Source: JAULUH01 sp032111745 (lineage in GTDB: Bacteria > Chloroflexota > Anaerolineae > JAAEKA01). Taken from it: a stretch of 6,110 bases of DNA. Below, piece by piece: positions 1-6,110 of this stretch. The stretch is taken from NCBI GenBank assembly GCA_032111745.1, contig JAULUH010000090.1:1-6110 (forward strand), given 5' to 3'. Within the stretch, counting starts at the first letter, position 1; each line of letters opens with the position of its first letter. Both the position numbers and the translations under genes were made by a program. A model generated the notes under the pieces. The model worked only from the letters and a program-made list of their open reading frames with translations. It did not search any database and was not told the DNA's origin.

Positions 1-258
1 TCAAGCTCCAGGATGTGGAAGTTGGCGAGCTGGCGGGCGCGAGCCAGGCCCACTGGGGTCATGCCGCGCTGGCTGGTGTTCTTGAGCTACCTCCTGGCCC
101 TGGTGCTATTGTTCGTCATCAACAGCACCCGGTGGATTATCCTCATGTTCCCGATATGGATGCTGATCGTCAGCCTCATCATGCTCATCGGGAATGTTCG
201 CCGCCGGCCGGTAGAGCCGGCGGCCCAGGCTCTCGAGCAAGCCACGTCTGTTCCCTAG
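1..258 (+). CDS. C-terminal fragment of a multi-pass membrane protein
   Basis: The frame is open from the first base and stops at TAG 256-258, leaving 85 visible codons; the true start lies upstream of the window. It has two hydrophobic segments, at about visible residues 25-40 and 45-64, joined by a short Asn-Ser-Thr-Arg turn. Before the first lies a basic stretch followed by the motif G-V-M-P-R-W-L. Small bacterial membrane proteins of unknown function often carry a 'PRWL' entry into a helix and an 'FPxW' motif inside the next; FPIW is at residues 50-53 here. A basic RRR (67-69) ends the last helix, which suggests a cytoplasmic tail. That tail (about residues 70-85) is encoded by a dispersed repeat with a second copy near 3.7 kb. 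The first ~40 bases also read plausibly in frame 3, so a frameshift near the edge is possible. No function can be assigned. Confidence 0.65.
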   Translation, partial: SSSRMWKLASWRARARPTGVMPRWLVFLSYLLALVLLFVINSTRWIILMFPIWMLIVSLIMLIGNVRRRPVEPAAQALEQATSVP

Positions 259-267
259 GAGCGCCTG
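206..267 (+). repeat. Dispersed ~62-bp repeat, copy 1
   Basis: This stretch aligns with 3701-3763 in the same orientation. By eye about 53 of 63 columns match, with one single-base indel; the best-conserved blocks are CGGCCCAGGCTCT and GTCTGTTCCC. It contains AGAGCC (213-218) pairing with GGCTCT (228-233), and GCTC/GAGC arms around TC at 229-238. It covers the last ~17 codons of the membrane-protein fragment and its stop codon, then continues into non-coding DNA. It may be a small dispersed element or the remains of a duplicated gene end; the sequence does not decide between them. Confidence 0.7.
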
Positions 268-312
268 CGCGTGGCGATGACGCGACAGTAAGGAGGTGTT
301 GCGGTGTGGTGT

Positions 313-335
313 CATGGGTTATGAAACAACCCATG
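313..335. promoter_or_regulatory. Inverted repeat upstream of the CrtC-like gene, possible operator
   Basis: CATGGGTT (313-320) and AACCCATG (328-335) are perfect 8-bp inverted arms around a 7-base spacer. The centre is about 80 bp upstream of the CrtC-like start. No T-run follows, so it does not look like an intrinsic terminator. The size and position suit an operator for a dimeric repressor such as a TetR-type protein, but no regulator gene is in the window. A weak promoter-like pair, TTGCGG (299-304) and TATGAA (320-325) with a short 15-base spacer, overlaps it. The role is inference. Confidence 0.35.
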
Positions 336-405
336 CATCACGCCAGCCCGAAAAACGATGGAACGTCGAAATTCAACACAATGATCACAAGTAACGAGGA
401 CTACC

Positions 406-1500
406 ATGACTACCCACAACGAACCAGCGCGACTGGCCGACAGACCCGAAGACTATGCACGCTTCAAGCTTGCCAAGCGCCATATCGAACCATGGGAAGA
501 CGGTATCCGTCTCGACCCCGGCGCACCGAACATCGAGTGGTGGTATTTTGACTGCCTGCTCGACGACGGCGCCAACCTGGCAGTGGTCTTTTGCACAAAG
601 GACGCCTCCCGGCCCCACCAGCCCCTGGAGCCGCTGATCGAGATCGACCTGGACCTGCCAGACGGGCGGAGGTTCATGAAGTACGGCCGGTTCAAAGCAG
701 ACGAGTTTGAGGCCTCCGGGGATGGCTGCGATGTCCGGATGGGGAAGTATCGCTTCGCCGGCGACCTGCACGAGTATACGATCGCGGCTGCGGCCGAGGA
801 ACTCTCGGCCGAGGTCCGGCTCGAGGCGACGACGGAGCCCTGGCGCCCGGAGACGGGCCACATGGTCTTCGGGACCGAAGGTCAAACGATCTTCGCCTGG
901 ACGCCTTTCGTGCCCATGGGCAACGTGAAGGCCACCTACCGGATCGGCTCGGAGGTTCACGAGGCTACGGGAACGGGCTACCACGACCACAACTGGATGA
1001 ACAAGGGGTTCTCGCACCTGGTCGACCACTGGTACTGGGGGCGCGGACAGGTCGGTCCCTACTCGTTCGTTACGGCCTACATCACGGCCGCGAAGCAGTA
1101 CGGCTACACGACTATTCCCCTCTACATGCTGGCCCGCGACGGCAAGGTGATTGCGGACGATGGCACGAAGGTGGCGTTTTCGAAGAGTGGAAGCCAGATC
1201 GACGAACACACCGGCAAACCCATCCCGGATACGATCTGCTTCGATTATCGCGATGGGGATACGCGCTACGTACTGACCTACTCGCGCCAGAAGACCCTCG
1301 TGACTCAGAAATTCCTGGATTTGGCCACTGGCGTGCAAAAGCTCGTGGCCGAGCTCCTCAGGTACCCTGGCGGATACCTCCGCTTCTCAGGGCCTGTGCG
1401 TCTGGATCGCTATCAGGGCGGCGAGCTCGTCGAGCACTATGAGGAGACTGGGTCCTTTGAAGAGTGTTACCAGGCATCCGAGATCCACGGCGACCAGTAG
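406..1500 (+). CDS. CrtC/AttH-like lipocalin-fold protein (putative hydratase/isomerase)
   Basis: This complete 364-aa protein resembles the family that includes carotenoid 1,2-hydratase (hydroxyneurosporene synthase, CrtC) and AttH-like proteins. Two family hallmarks are visible: E-W-W-Y-F-D at residues 44-49, in the first strand of the N-terminal lipocalin-like domain, and G-T-G-Y-H-D-H-N-W at 189-197 at the start of the second half. In CrtC enzymes the corresponding Tyr/Asp region is implicated in water addition to a double bond, so Y192 and D194 are the likely key residues. No signal peptide or transmembrane helix is seen, so it is probably cytoplasmic or loosely membrane-associated. The ATG at 406 is preceded by GAGGA (396-400) with a 5-base spacer. 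No carotenoid genes lie nearby, so a carotenoid substrate is not supported; a lipid or other secondary metabolite is equally possible. The lipoprotein gene begins 99 bp downstream. Confidence 0.85.
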   Translation: MTTHNEPARLADRPEDYARFKLAKRHIEPWEDGIRLDPGAPNIEWWYFDCLLDDGANLAVVFCTKDASRPHQPLEPLIEIDLDLPDGRRFMKYGRFKADEFEASGDGCDVRMGKYRFAGDLHEYTIAAAAEELSAEVRLEATTEPWRPETGHMVFGTEGQTIFAWTPFVPMGNVKATYRIGSEVHEATGTGYHDHNWMNKGFSHLVDHWYWGRGQVGPYSFVTAYITAAKQYGYTTIPLYMLARDGKVIADDGTKVAFSKSGSQIDEHTGKPIPDTICFDYRDGDTRYVLTYSRQKTLVTQKFLDLATGVQKLVAELLRYPGGYLRFSGPVRLDRYQGGELVEHYEETGSFEECYQASEIHGDQ

Positions 1501-1540
1501 GGCGCTCAGCGGGATGCCTGCCGGGCCGAAAGCATGAACG

Positions 1541-1570
1541 GTGGGTGTCCCACAGGCCACTCAGCCTGAG
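1541..1570 (+). other. Small hairpin-forming sequences between the CrtC-like and lipoprotein genes
   Basis: GTGGG (1541-1545) and CCCAC (1549-1553) can form a 5-bp stem with a 3-base loop. Immediately after it, CTCAGCCTGAG (1560-1570) is a perfect 5-1-5 palindrome, and CAGGC (1553-1557) can pair with GCCTG (1564-1568). None is followed by a T-run, so a terminator is not supported. They could be weak intercistronic structures near the lipoprotein ribosome-binding site, or chance in GC-rich DNA. Confidence 0.2.
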
Positions 1571-1585
1571 CCAATGCAATCGTTC

Positions 1586-1592
1586 AGGAGGA
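1586..1592 (+). promoter_or_regulatory. Strong ribosome-binding site of the lipoprotein gene
   Basis: AGGAGGA lies 7 bases before the ATG at 1600. It fixes the start codon and agrees with the lipoprotein signal peptide that begins there. Confidence 0.75.
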
Positions 1593-1599
1593 AGATATC

Positions 1600-3221
1600 A
1601 TGAAGCGGTTCACCATGACCTCAATCACGTTATGCCTGGTGGTCCTCTTGCTGGGGGCCTGTGTCCCGTTGCCGGCGGCAACCGGCCCCGCCGAAACTGC
1701 CGCCGGGTGGCAGACGTACTCCGACGCGGAGGTCGGGTTCAGCATCCAGTACCCGTCGACATGGGCCAGCGAAGCGCTGCCCGACCAGGGCGACGGCACC
1801 CTCCACGGGACGGCTTTCACCGGGCCGGAGGGCGGCGTGGAGGTGTACTGGGGCGCCGGCTTCGGCGGCGCCTGCCCGGCGGGAACCGAACCCGTCCAGC
1901 TCGCGCAGGGCGAGGTGCAAGCCTGTCACACCACCGCGCCCGACGGCACCGAGACCTGGGAGCAGATGGGCTACCAGGTAGAGGGGGGCAAGAACTTCGC
2001 GGTGCGCGCCTACACCAGCAACGCCGAGCCTGCAAGCCATGACCTGGTGCTGCAGGTGCTGGCGACCCTCACCTTCACCCAGCCGGCGGGCGGCGGGTGG
2101 CAGACTTACACCGATGCCGAAGCCGGTTACAGTATTCAGACCCCTCAGAACTGGGAGAGCGCAGCCCTGCCCGACCAGAATGACGGCGCCATCCATGGAA
2201 GGTCCTTCATCGGGCCGGAGGGCGGCGTAGAGGTCTACTGGGGCGCGGGCTTCGGCGGCGCCTGCCCGGAGGGGACCGTGCCCGTCCAGCTCGCGCAGGG
2301 CGAGACGACGGCGTGCCACGCCACGACCCCGGAGGGCACCGAGGTGTGGAGCCAGATCGGCTACCAGGTGGAGGGGGGCAACGCCTTCTCCGTCCGCGCC
2401 TACACGAGCAACGCCGACCCGGCGAGCCATGACCTGATACTCCAGGTATTGGGGACGCTCACGTTCATGCCGCCGGAGCAAGGGAAGACGGCGACGGGCC
2501 TCGCTAACCCCGCATCGCAGAACTGCGTGGACCAGGGCGGCGCGCTTGCCTTGGAGGAACGCGGCGACGGCGGGCAGTTCGGCGTGTGCACCTTCGAGGA
2601 CAACATGCAGTGTGAGGAGTGGGCGCTGATGCGCGGCGAATGCCCCGTGGGCGGCGTGAAGGTGACCGGCTATGCCACGCCCGCCGCGCGCTATTGCGCG
2701 ATCACGGGCGGCGCGTATACGGTCACTGCCAACAACGGCCAGGCTGACGAGCAAGGCACCTGCACGCTGCCGGGCGGCGTGCAGTGCGACGCGGCGGAGT
2801 TCTACAACGGTGCGTGCGACGCCTCTACGGGGAAGATGCCGAACACCTCAGGCCTGACCCTGATGCCCCCTGTGGCGGAAGTGTGCAACGGCATGGCCCA
2901 GGCGCTGTCCGAGGCCCTGTCACGCGCGAGCGCAGGGCACGTGCCCATCGAGGTGACGCAGGCCGCAGAACCGGTCCCGATGACCGACATGTCGACTGGC
3001 GCCGAGGGCACGGCCTGCCGGGCTGAGGCCGCGGGGACGGGCGAGGACTTCGCCAGCCCCGGCGCGGTCATGAGCGAGATATCGGCCGTATTGACCGGCG
3101 GCGGCTGGGAGGAGGACAAGCAAGCGATGGCGGCCGGGGGACCGACGGGCGAGGGTTGGGGCTTCCACAGCGGCGACCTGACTGCGATGGCGGTCGCCAT
3201 GTGGCTGCCGGACCCCGCGGC
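1600..3221 (+). CDS. Multidomain secreted lipoprotein, 5' part (interrupted by assembly gap)
   Basis: The protein starts with a lipoprotein signal: K2-R3, a hydrophobic core and the lipobox L18-G19-A20-C21, so it should be lipidated on C21 and anchored outside the cytoplasmic membrane. Residues 36-165 and 166-295 are two copies of one module that opens with G-W-Q-T-Y and includes a Y/F-S-I-Q segment, as in PsbP-like (DUF1795-type) domains. Each copy has a conserved Cys pair (C92/C109, C222/C239). Residues 303-406 are two DUF333-like units, with cysteines 309, 330, 338, 348 and 366, 388, 396, 406. Residues ~424-541 form a segment I do not recognise, with a Cys near each end of its first half. 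Coding then hits the N run. The downstream part is in a different frame, as expected if the gap size is arbitrary. The substrate is unknown; the architecture suggests an envelope binding or sensing role. A strong RBS (AGGAGGA) supports the start. Confidence 0.85.
1705..2094 (+). repeat. 390-bp coding tandem duplication, unit 1
   Basis: This unit and the next (2095-2484) are exactly 390 bp each, with corresponding landmarks offset by precisely 390 bases and no indel. Exact shared blocks include an 18-base run starting at 1821/2211 and a 24-base run starting at 1891/2281. It encodes PsbP-like module 1 of the lipoprotein. Confidence 0.9.
2095..2484 (+). repeat. 390-bp coding tandem duplication, unit 2
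   Basis: Second copy of the 130-codon module, directly abutting the first. Differences are substitutions only, many at third codon positions, which implies selection on both copies. It encodes PsbP-like module 2, after which a short linker leads into the DUF333-like units. Confidence 0.9.
2506..2817 (+). repeat. Pair of DUF333-like Cys4 units, copy 1
   Basis: Two adjacent units share the pattern Cys-x20/21-Cys-x7-Cys-x9-Cys. Cysteine codons start at 2524, 2587, 2611, 2641 and at 2695, 2761, 2785, 2815. The opening NPA and the EEWALMRGEC stretch match the DUF333 'putative hemolysin' family. The whole pair recurs at 3368-3679 with identical spacing, so the pair was duplicated as one block. Confidence 0.85.
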
Positions 3222-3231
3222 NNNNNNNNNN
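3222..3231. other. Assembly gap (10 N)
   Basis: Ten consecutive N bases, most likely a scaffolding placeholder of unknown true length. Upstream coding is in frame 1 and downstream coding in frame 2. It lies inside a repeat-rich gene, where short-read assemblies often break. Confidence 0.97.
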
Positions 3232-3685
3232 CAACTGTCCTACGGATCAGCCGATCTCGGAATGCCAGCTCACGCCCAGCCAGCAGCTGTACACGATCAC
3301 GCTCGACACCGCGCAGACGGTGAAGCAGGCGCTGGTCGTCCAGGGCGTACAGCCCGCGCCGAAGGGGAACCCCGCCACGACGAACTGCATCAACATGGGC
3401 GGCACGCCGAAGAATGAGACCCGGCCGGACGGCGGGCAGTACGGCGTGTGCTATTTCGGGGACAACTACGTGTGCGAGCAGTGGGCGCTGATGCACGGCG
3501 AGTGTCCCGTCGGCGGCGTGAAGGTGACCGGCTACAACACGCCTGCCGCACGTTACTGTGTGATCACCGGCGGCACGTATACGGTGATCGGCGTGACCAA
3601 CACGGATCAGGAGGCCGGGAGCTGCACGCTCCCCAGCGGTAAGGTCTGCGACGCCAATGAGTACTACGCCGGTGCGTGCAGCTGA
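3232..3685 (+). CDS. Multidomain lipoprotein, 3' part (after assembly gap)
   Basis: Frame 2 is open from the end of the N run to TGA at 3683-3685. It gives 150 residues that begin N-C-P-T-D-Q-P-I-S-E-C, followed by a Gln/Thr-rich linker and a second pair of DUF333-like units. Cysteine codons start at 3386, 3449, 3473, 3503 and at 3557, 3623, 3647, 3677, with the same spacing as the pair upstream of the gap. The stop comes two codons after the last Cys. There is no signal peptide, and the first internal start (GTG 3320) has no clear ribosome-binding site and would cut off the N-terminal part. This is therefore best read as the C-terminus of the gene starting at 1600, giving a lipoprotein of roughly 690 residues plus whatever the gap hides. 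Two separate genes are the less likely alternative. Confidence 0.8.
3368..3679 (+). repeat. Pair of DUF333-like Cys4 units, copy 2
   Basis: This matches 2506-2817 over its length, including the near-identical DNA encoding WALM-x-GECPVGGVKVTGY and the ITGG-x-YTV stretch. Both copies span 312 bp with no net indel. Divergence is mainly at third codon positions and in the variable loop between the first two cysteines of each unit. Confidence 0.85.
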
Positions 3686-3700
3686 CCTATCCAGGATACT

Positions 3701-3763
3701 GGCCGGTGGAACAGGCGGCCCAGGCTCTAGAGCAACCCCCGTCTGTTCCCCGGGGAGCGCTTG
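3701..3763 (+). repeat. Dispersed ~62-bp repeat, copy 2
   Basis: Degenerate direct copy of 206-267, here in non-coding DNA just downstream of the lipoprotein stop. It carries two perfect palindromes: GCTCTAGAGC (3724-3733) and TCCCCGGGGA (3747-3756). Copy 1 has imperfect versions of both. Read in the frame used by the first gene, it still encodes PVE-x-AAQALEQ-x-x-SVP, but no stop codon follows at the matching position. Confidence 0.7.
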
Positions 3764-3772
3764 TTCACCCAG

Positions 3773-3792
3773 GCCACGTTTTCGCCACGTGG
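3773..3792. promoter_or_regulatory. CCACGTGG palindrome and direct repeat upstream of the sulfatase gene
   Basis: GCCACGT occurs at 3773-3779 and 3784-3790, spaced 11 bp, about one helical turn. The second copy extends into the palindrome CCACGTGG (3785-3792). This could be a regulator-binding site about 155 bp before the sulfatase start. I see no confident -35/-10 pair in the rest of 3793-3930. The function is speculative. Confidence 0.25.
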
Positions 3793-3933
3793 GTGTGCTG
3801 TAATGAGAACAAGCTGCCGCTTGATCGATTGCCTGGGCAACTTGCCCTACCTGAGCTCGCTGGTGCATGGCCTCGGTATGGATAGCTAACGGATGGGGCC
3901 TGATGCCGGCCAGCAGACTTGGAGAGTCACGTC

Positions 3934-3940
3934 AAAGGAG
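3934..3940 (+). promoter_or_regulatory. Ribosome-binding site of the sulfatase gene
   Basis: AAAGGAG ends 7 bases before the ATG at 3948, which supports that start. Confidence 0.7.
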
Positions 3941-3947
3941 CACGGCC

Positions 3948-6110
3948 ATGAACATCCAGAACACCATTCAGAGGGAAATCCTCCCCATCCCCGACCCCCA
4001 GCACGTCGGGGTGACCACCTACGACGCCAAGGACCCGGATACGAAGTATCCCCCCATCGAGCCGCTGCGGCCGCCCACGGGCGCGCCCAACGTCCTCATC
4101 GTCCTGCTGGACGACGTGGGCTTTGGCGCCTCGTCCGCCTTCGGCGGACCCGTGCACACCCCCACCGCAGAGCGGCTGGCGGCGAGCGGCCTGAAGTACA
4201 ACCGCTTCCACACCACCGCCCTGTGCTCGCCGACGCGACAGGCGCTGCTGACCGGCCGCAACCACCACACGGTCGGCATGGGCGGCGTCACCGAGATGGC
4301 CACCTCGGCGCCCGGCAACTGCACGATCCGCCCCAAGTCCTGTGCGCCGCTGGCCGAGACGCTCAAGCTGAACGGCTACGCCACGGCCCAGTTCGGCAAG
4401 TGCCACGAGGTGCCGGTGTGGGAGACCAGCCCTGCAGGCCCGTACGACGCCTGGCCGACCGGCAGCGGCTTCGAGTACTTCTATGGTTTCGTCTGCGCCG
4501 AGACCAACCAGTACTATCCCTCGCTCTACGAAGGCACCACGCCGGTCGAGTTGCAGAAGAGCCCCGAAGAGGGGTATCACCTCACCGAAGACCTGGCCAA
4601 CCACGCCATCCAGTGGGTGCGCCGGCAGAAGTCGCTCATGCCCGACAAGCCCGTCTTCATGTACTTCGCGCCCGGGGCCACCCATGCCCCGCACCACGTG
4701 CCCGCGGAATGGTCGGCGAAGTACAAGGGGAGGTTCGACCAGGGCTGGGATGCCCTGCGGGCACAGACCTTCGCCCGGCAGAAGGAGCTGGGCGTCATCC
4801 CGCCTGACTGTGATCTGACCAGGCGCCACCCTGGGATCCCCGCCTGGGACGACATCTCAGATGAGATGAAGCCCATCCTGGCGCGCCAGATGGAGATCTA
4901 CGCCGGGTTTCTCGAACATACCGACTACCACGTCGGGCGCCTGATCGATGCGCTGGCCGACCTGGAGATCCTCGACGACACCCTGATCTACTACATCATA
5001 GGCGACAACGGCGCCTCCGCCGAGGGCACCCTCCAGGGCACGTTCAACGAGATGCTGCCCATCAACGGATTTGGACACCTGGAGACGCCAGAGTTCATGA
5101 TGCAGAACATCGACAAGTTCGGCGGGCCGCAGGCCTACAACCACTATGCCGTAGGCTGGGCGCACGCCATGGACACCCCCTACCAGTGGACCAAGCAGGT
5201 GGCCTCCCACTGGGGCGGCACCCGCAACGGCACCATCGTGCACTGGCCCCAGGGCATCCAGGCCAGAGGCGAGGTGCGCTCGCAATTCCATCACGTCATC
5301 GACGTGGCGCCGACGGTGCTCGAAGCCGCGGGCCTGCCCGAGCCAGCCTTCGTCAACGGCATCCAGCAGAAGCCCTACGAAGGGGCGAGCATGCGCTACT
5401 CCTTCGACGACGGCCAGGCCGCAGAGCGGCACGAGACCCAGTACTTCGAGATGGTCGGCAACCGTGGCATCTACCACAAGGGCTGGACCGCGGTCACCAA
5501 GCACCGCACGCCGTGGGAAACGGGAGCGATCAAGACCGTTGCCTTCGACGACGACGTCTGGGAGCTGTACGACACCCACACCGATTGGGCGCAAGCCCAC
5601 GATCTGGCGAAGGAGATGCCGGAGAAGCTGCACGAGCTGCAGCGCCTGTGGCTGATCGAGGCGGTCAAGTACAACGTGGTGCCCCTCGACGACCGCCTCG
5701 CCGAGCGCTTCAACCCGGACCTGGCCGGCCGCCCCCAGCTGGTGCGCGGCAACCGGCAGCTGCTCTTCGGTGGAATGAAGGGGCTGTCTCCCCACTCGAT
5801 TGTCAACGTCTTCAACAAGACCCACGCCATCACGGCTGAGGTGGTGGTGCCGGAGGTAGGGGCGGAAGGGGTCATCTTCGCCTGGGGCGGCATCACCGGC
5901 GGCTTCAGCCTCTACGCCAGGGATGGCAGGCCCAAGTACTGCTACAACTTCTGCGGGCTCCACCACTACTTCGTCGAAGGCACGCAGGCGATCCCACCCG
6001 GCACCCACCAGGTGCGCATGGAGTTCGCCTACGACGGCGGCGGCCTCGCCAAGGGCGGCACTGTGTCGCTCTTCGTCGACGGCCAGCAGGTCGGCGAGGG
6101 CCGGGTCGAG
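3948..6110 (+). CDS. Type I (Cys-type) arylsulfatase, 3' end beyond the window
   Basis: The frame is open for 721 codons and leaves the window without a stop. It belongs to the alkaline-phosphatase-like sulfatase family, which hydrolyses sulfate esters using a formylglycine made from an active-site Cys. Visible motifs: metal-binding D55-D56 in NVLIVLLDDVGFG; C93-S-P-T-R97 with the following LLTGR, the formylglycine signature; G150-K151-C-H153; T-H246-A-P-H; G-D353-N354-G for metal binding; and K416 with S-H421-W-G-G-T-R426. Residues from about 590 onward form the usual C-terminal domain, and the end (SLFVDGQQVGEG) is near the expected terminus. The length matches the long subfamily of about 780 residues, such as mycobacterial AtsD-type enzymes, so perhaps 60 residues are missing. 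No signal peptide is seen, which suggests a cytoplasmic enzyme. Its maturation enzyme (FGE/SUMF1-like or anSME) is not in the window. The gene stands 262 bp after the lipoprotein stop, so it probably has its own promoter. Confidence 0.93.
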   Translation, partial: MNIQNTIQREILPIPDPQHVGVTTYDAKDPDTKYPPIEPLRPPTGAPNVLIVLLDDVGFGASSAFGGPVHTPTAERLAASGLKYNRFHTTALCSPTRQALLTGRNHHTVGMGGVTEMATSAPGNCTIRPKSCAPLAETLKLNGYATAQFGKCHEVPVWETSPAGPYDAWPTGSGFEYFYGFVCAETNQYYPSLYEGTTPVELQKSPEEGYHLTEDLANHAIQWVRRQKSLMPDKPVFMYFAPGATHAPHHVPAEWSAKYKGRFDQGWDALRAQTFARQKELGVIPPDCDLTRRHPGIPAWDDISDEMKPILARQMEIYAGFLEHTDYHVGRLIDALADLEILDDTLIYYIIGDNGASAEGTLQGTFNEMLPINGFGHLETPEFMMQNIDKFGGPQAYNHYAVGWAHAMDTPYQWTKQVASHWGGTRNGTIVHWPQGIQARGEVRSQFHHVIDVAPTVLEAAGLPEPAFVNGIQQKPYEGASMRYSFDDGQAAERHETQYFEMVGNRGIYHKGWTAVTKHRTPWETGAIKTVAFDDDVWELYDTHTDWAQAHDLAKEMPEKLHELQRLWLIEAVKYNVVPLDDRLAERFNPDLAGRPQLVRGNRQLLFGGMKGLSPHSIVNVFNKTHAITAEVVVPEVGAEGVIFAWGGITGGFSLYARDGRPKYCYNFCGLHHYFVEGTQAIPPGTHQVRMEFAYDGGGLAKGGTVSLFVDGQQVGEGRVE

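Noticed and set aside
385..1338. 317-codon open frame on the minus strand
   Set aside because: It lies opposite the CrtC-like gene, is Arg/Val/His-rich with no recognisable motif, and is a GC-rich shadow of the conserved + strand protein.
1541..1570. Intrinsic terminator after the CrtC-like gene
   Set aside because: The stems are short and no T-run follows; the next gene has a strong RBS in the same direction, so co-transcription is as likely.
1630..2754. 374-codon open frame on the minus strand
   Set aside because: Opposite the lipoprotein; its internal repetition merely mirrors the + strand tandem duplication.
3232..3417. Continuation of the lipoprotein frame straight through the N run
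   Set aside because: After the gap this frame is Arg/His/Ala-rich and unlike any module, while frame 2 encodes the ordered Cys4 units.
3068..3868. 266-codon minus-strand frame crossing the N run
   Set aside because: It depends on reading through the gap and is antisense to the DUF333-like units; no family features.
3676..3885. 69-codon frame after the lipoprotein stop
   Set aside because: It overlaps the lipoprotein end, has no ribosome-binding site, and its only recognisable part is the dispersed repeat; treated as non-coding repeat.
4224..4238. Loss of the sulfatase catalytic residue
   Set aside because: Cys93 is present within C-S-P-T-R, so the enzyme appears competent for formylglycine maturation.
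3893..4807. 304-codon plus-strand frame
   Set aside because: Shadow of the sulfatase in another frame; His/Arg/Pro-rich, with the sulfatase signature motifs only in the frame starting at 3948.
4857..6008. 383-codon minus-strand frame
   Set aside because: Antisense to the sulfatase C-terminal half; no ribosome-binding site or recognisable domain.

Overview
The window is a high-GC stretch, probably from an environmental bacterial assembly, since a 10-base N gap sits at 3222-3231. All four recognisable genes are on the + strand. The source organism cannot be fixed from the sequence. Domain-mosaic secreted lipoproteins, a CrtC/AttH-type lipocalin-like protein and a long Cys-type sulfatase together fit Chloroflexota or another high-GC, sulfatase-rich lineage; this is inference only.

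Layout: (1) 1-258 is the C-terminal end of a small multi-pass membrane protein cut by the window edge. (2) 259-405 is a leader region with an 8-bp inverted repeat and a strong but unassigned Shine-Dalgarno-like motif. (3) 406-1500 is a complete 364-aa CrtC/AttH-like protein (lipocalin-like hydratase/isomerase superfamily). (4) 1600-3685 is a large secreted lipoprotein built from internally duplicated modules: two 130-residue PsbP-like units with no indel between them, then four Cys4 DUF333-like units arranged as two pairs, with an unrecognised segment between the pairs. The N gap interrupts this gene, and the reading frame differs on its two sides, so it appears as two pieces. (5) 3686-3947 is intergenic and holds a degenerate copy of a ~62-bp repeat that also covers the 3' end of the first gene. 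(6) From 3948 to the window end runs a 721-codon, still open, type I (formylglycine) arylsulfatase with its active-site motifs intact.

The CrtC-like gene and the lipoprotein gene are 99 bp apart and may be co-transcribed. The sulfatase lies 262 bp further on and probably has its own promoter. No shared pathway can be shown. The most unusual signals are the repeat pair that brackets the CrtC-like/lipoprotein block, and the layered internal duplications of the lipoprotein. I see no tRNA, rRNA, CRISPR array, transposase or integrase. No clearly new defence or mobile system is evident.
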